Shown here: one piece after another, positions 28,330-29,116 of the stretch
Layout of the letters: each line of letters opens with the position of its first letter
How positions within the stretch are numbered: the stretch's first letter is position 1
From: Trichomonas tenax
Taxonomy: Eukaryota > Parabasalia > Trichomonadida > Trichomonadidae
Length of the DNA stretch: 29,116 nucleotides
Reading direction: 5' to 3'
Assembly (NCBI GenBank): GCA_023091735.1
Contig: JALKBU010004901.1
Coordinates: forward strand, 1-29,116
Notes under the pieces: generated by a model
What the model saw: the letters and a program-made list of their open reading frames with translations, nothing else
What the model was told of the DNA's origin: nothing
Database searches by the model: none
Translations under genes and position numbers: made by a program

Positions 28330-29116
28330 TATAAATCATTGAAAAATATCTTCCTAAGGATCCAAATTTCTCATTTCGAAGATATCTAAACTTCAAATTG
28401 GACTCACAATTCTTTTTTGTTTTTGACTACAGAAATAATCTAAATTAGGGATGCAAATCTGGAAGATAAAATAGATTCTGGAAGATAAAAAATGGACTGC
28501 AAAGCTGGAAAAAAGTCTGGAAATAAGAATGGCTGTGACACTCCCTTTCCCAGATTCAATTTCTTTGTAACTTTAATGGTAGACACAGGGGGTGATGTAG
28601 ATGCTCATACTAAAATATCTAAGCTCTACTAACTTAAGTTATAGAGATCATATTTTGGAATTTGATTAAATAAAAATTTATAATTTGAAAATTTACATGT
28701 CAAATTAGTCTAATGGAAAAAGTATATTTTTGCCATATTTGTCGAGTGTTCTCGATGTAATTGTATTTTTTCTTACTAATCATAACTACATATGTGTTCG
28801 TTGAAAAAATCATTCCATTGCAGAATAGTTATATGTAGGATGTAATGTATTAAAATGAGTAAAAGTTTATCATCAAATGAAATTTTTCAATTCAATCAAA
28901 TAATATTACATTTAATTTCATGCTTTTACATGTGATTTGCATATTGCTGTATCAAGTAATATGTGATTTATCATTTAATTTTTATTTTTTAGCTAGTATA
29001 AAAAATAATTGAGAATTATGACTATATTTCGCTTTGATTGCTTAACCAACACAATTGCACATTCTCAAACCAATTTATAATATATATCTATGCATAAAAT
29101 GTAGTTTCACAATCAA
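28330..29116. other. Intergenic region at the window end
   Basis: No supported gene. Degenerate repeats of CTGGAA(G)ATAA lie at 28459-28527 (starts near 28459, 28478, 28505 and 28517). A reverse-orientation copy of the TAATTTGACATGTAAA motif lies at 28692-28707; the same motif occurs around the hairpin segment at 18 kb. Confidence 0.5.

Noticed and set aside
1..29116. tRNA, rRNA or snRNA genes
   Set aside because: No cloverleaf with a B-box, rRNA core or snRNA signature was seen by eye; a covariance-model scan was not possible.

Overview
The window looks like nuclear DNA of a trichomonad (parabasalid) protist, most likely Tritrichomonas foetus or a close relative. The evidence is about 30% GC with homopolymeric A/T spacers, and long intronless ORFs. 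Stop codons often sit inside TAAA, the trichomonad poly(A) signal. Initiator boxes of the form TCATxxTTATTA directly abut start codons, and several protein families are expanded in trichomonads: CARMIL-type LRR, multi-membrane-pass cyclase-like receptors, coiled-coil/ankyrin proteins, GT61, glycine-rich and beta-helix surface proteins. Species assignment is inference; no rRNA or tRNA was seen.

Layout. 1-2204 is gene-poor, with a 25-C homopolymer followed by (CA)10. 2205-4748 (+) is an 847-aa CARMIL-like protein (PH-like domain, LRRs, and a possible capping-protein-interaction motif). It converges on a small proline-rich ORF at 5031-5489 (-). 6560-10234 (+) is a large multi-membrane-pass receptor ending in a PAS-like region and a degenerate nucleotide-cyclase-like domain. 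10475-11341 is a beta-helix (Pmp-like) pseudogene. 12461-15232 (+) is a coiled-coil/acidic/ankyrin protein carrying three perfect 42-bp repeats. 15684-16244 (+) is an RRM protein.

16.3-21.5 kb is a pseudogene and repeat region. It holds three differently broken copies of one F5/8-type-C-like (discoidin) family and a frameshifted surface protein with a C-terminal membrane anchor. Between them, at 18148-19176, is a roughly 1-kb segment bounded by imperfect terminal inverted repeats. It is filled with consecutive long hairpins, the best having 54-bp arms with only 2 differences. This is the most unusual object in the window: either an endogenous hairpin-RNA (small-RNA precursor) cluster or a compound foldback/MITE-like element.

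22056-25838 (+) is a WD40-like beta-propeller protein with a charged coiled coil. 25998-26915 (-) is a glycine-rich surface-protein pseudogene. 27076-28317 (-) is an apparently intact GT61-family glycosyltransferase. The intact genes point to cytoskeleton, signalling, RNA binding and glycosylation. They share no operon-like logic, and each appears to have its own promoter.
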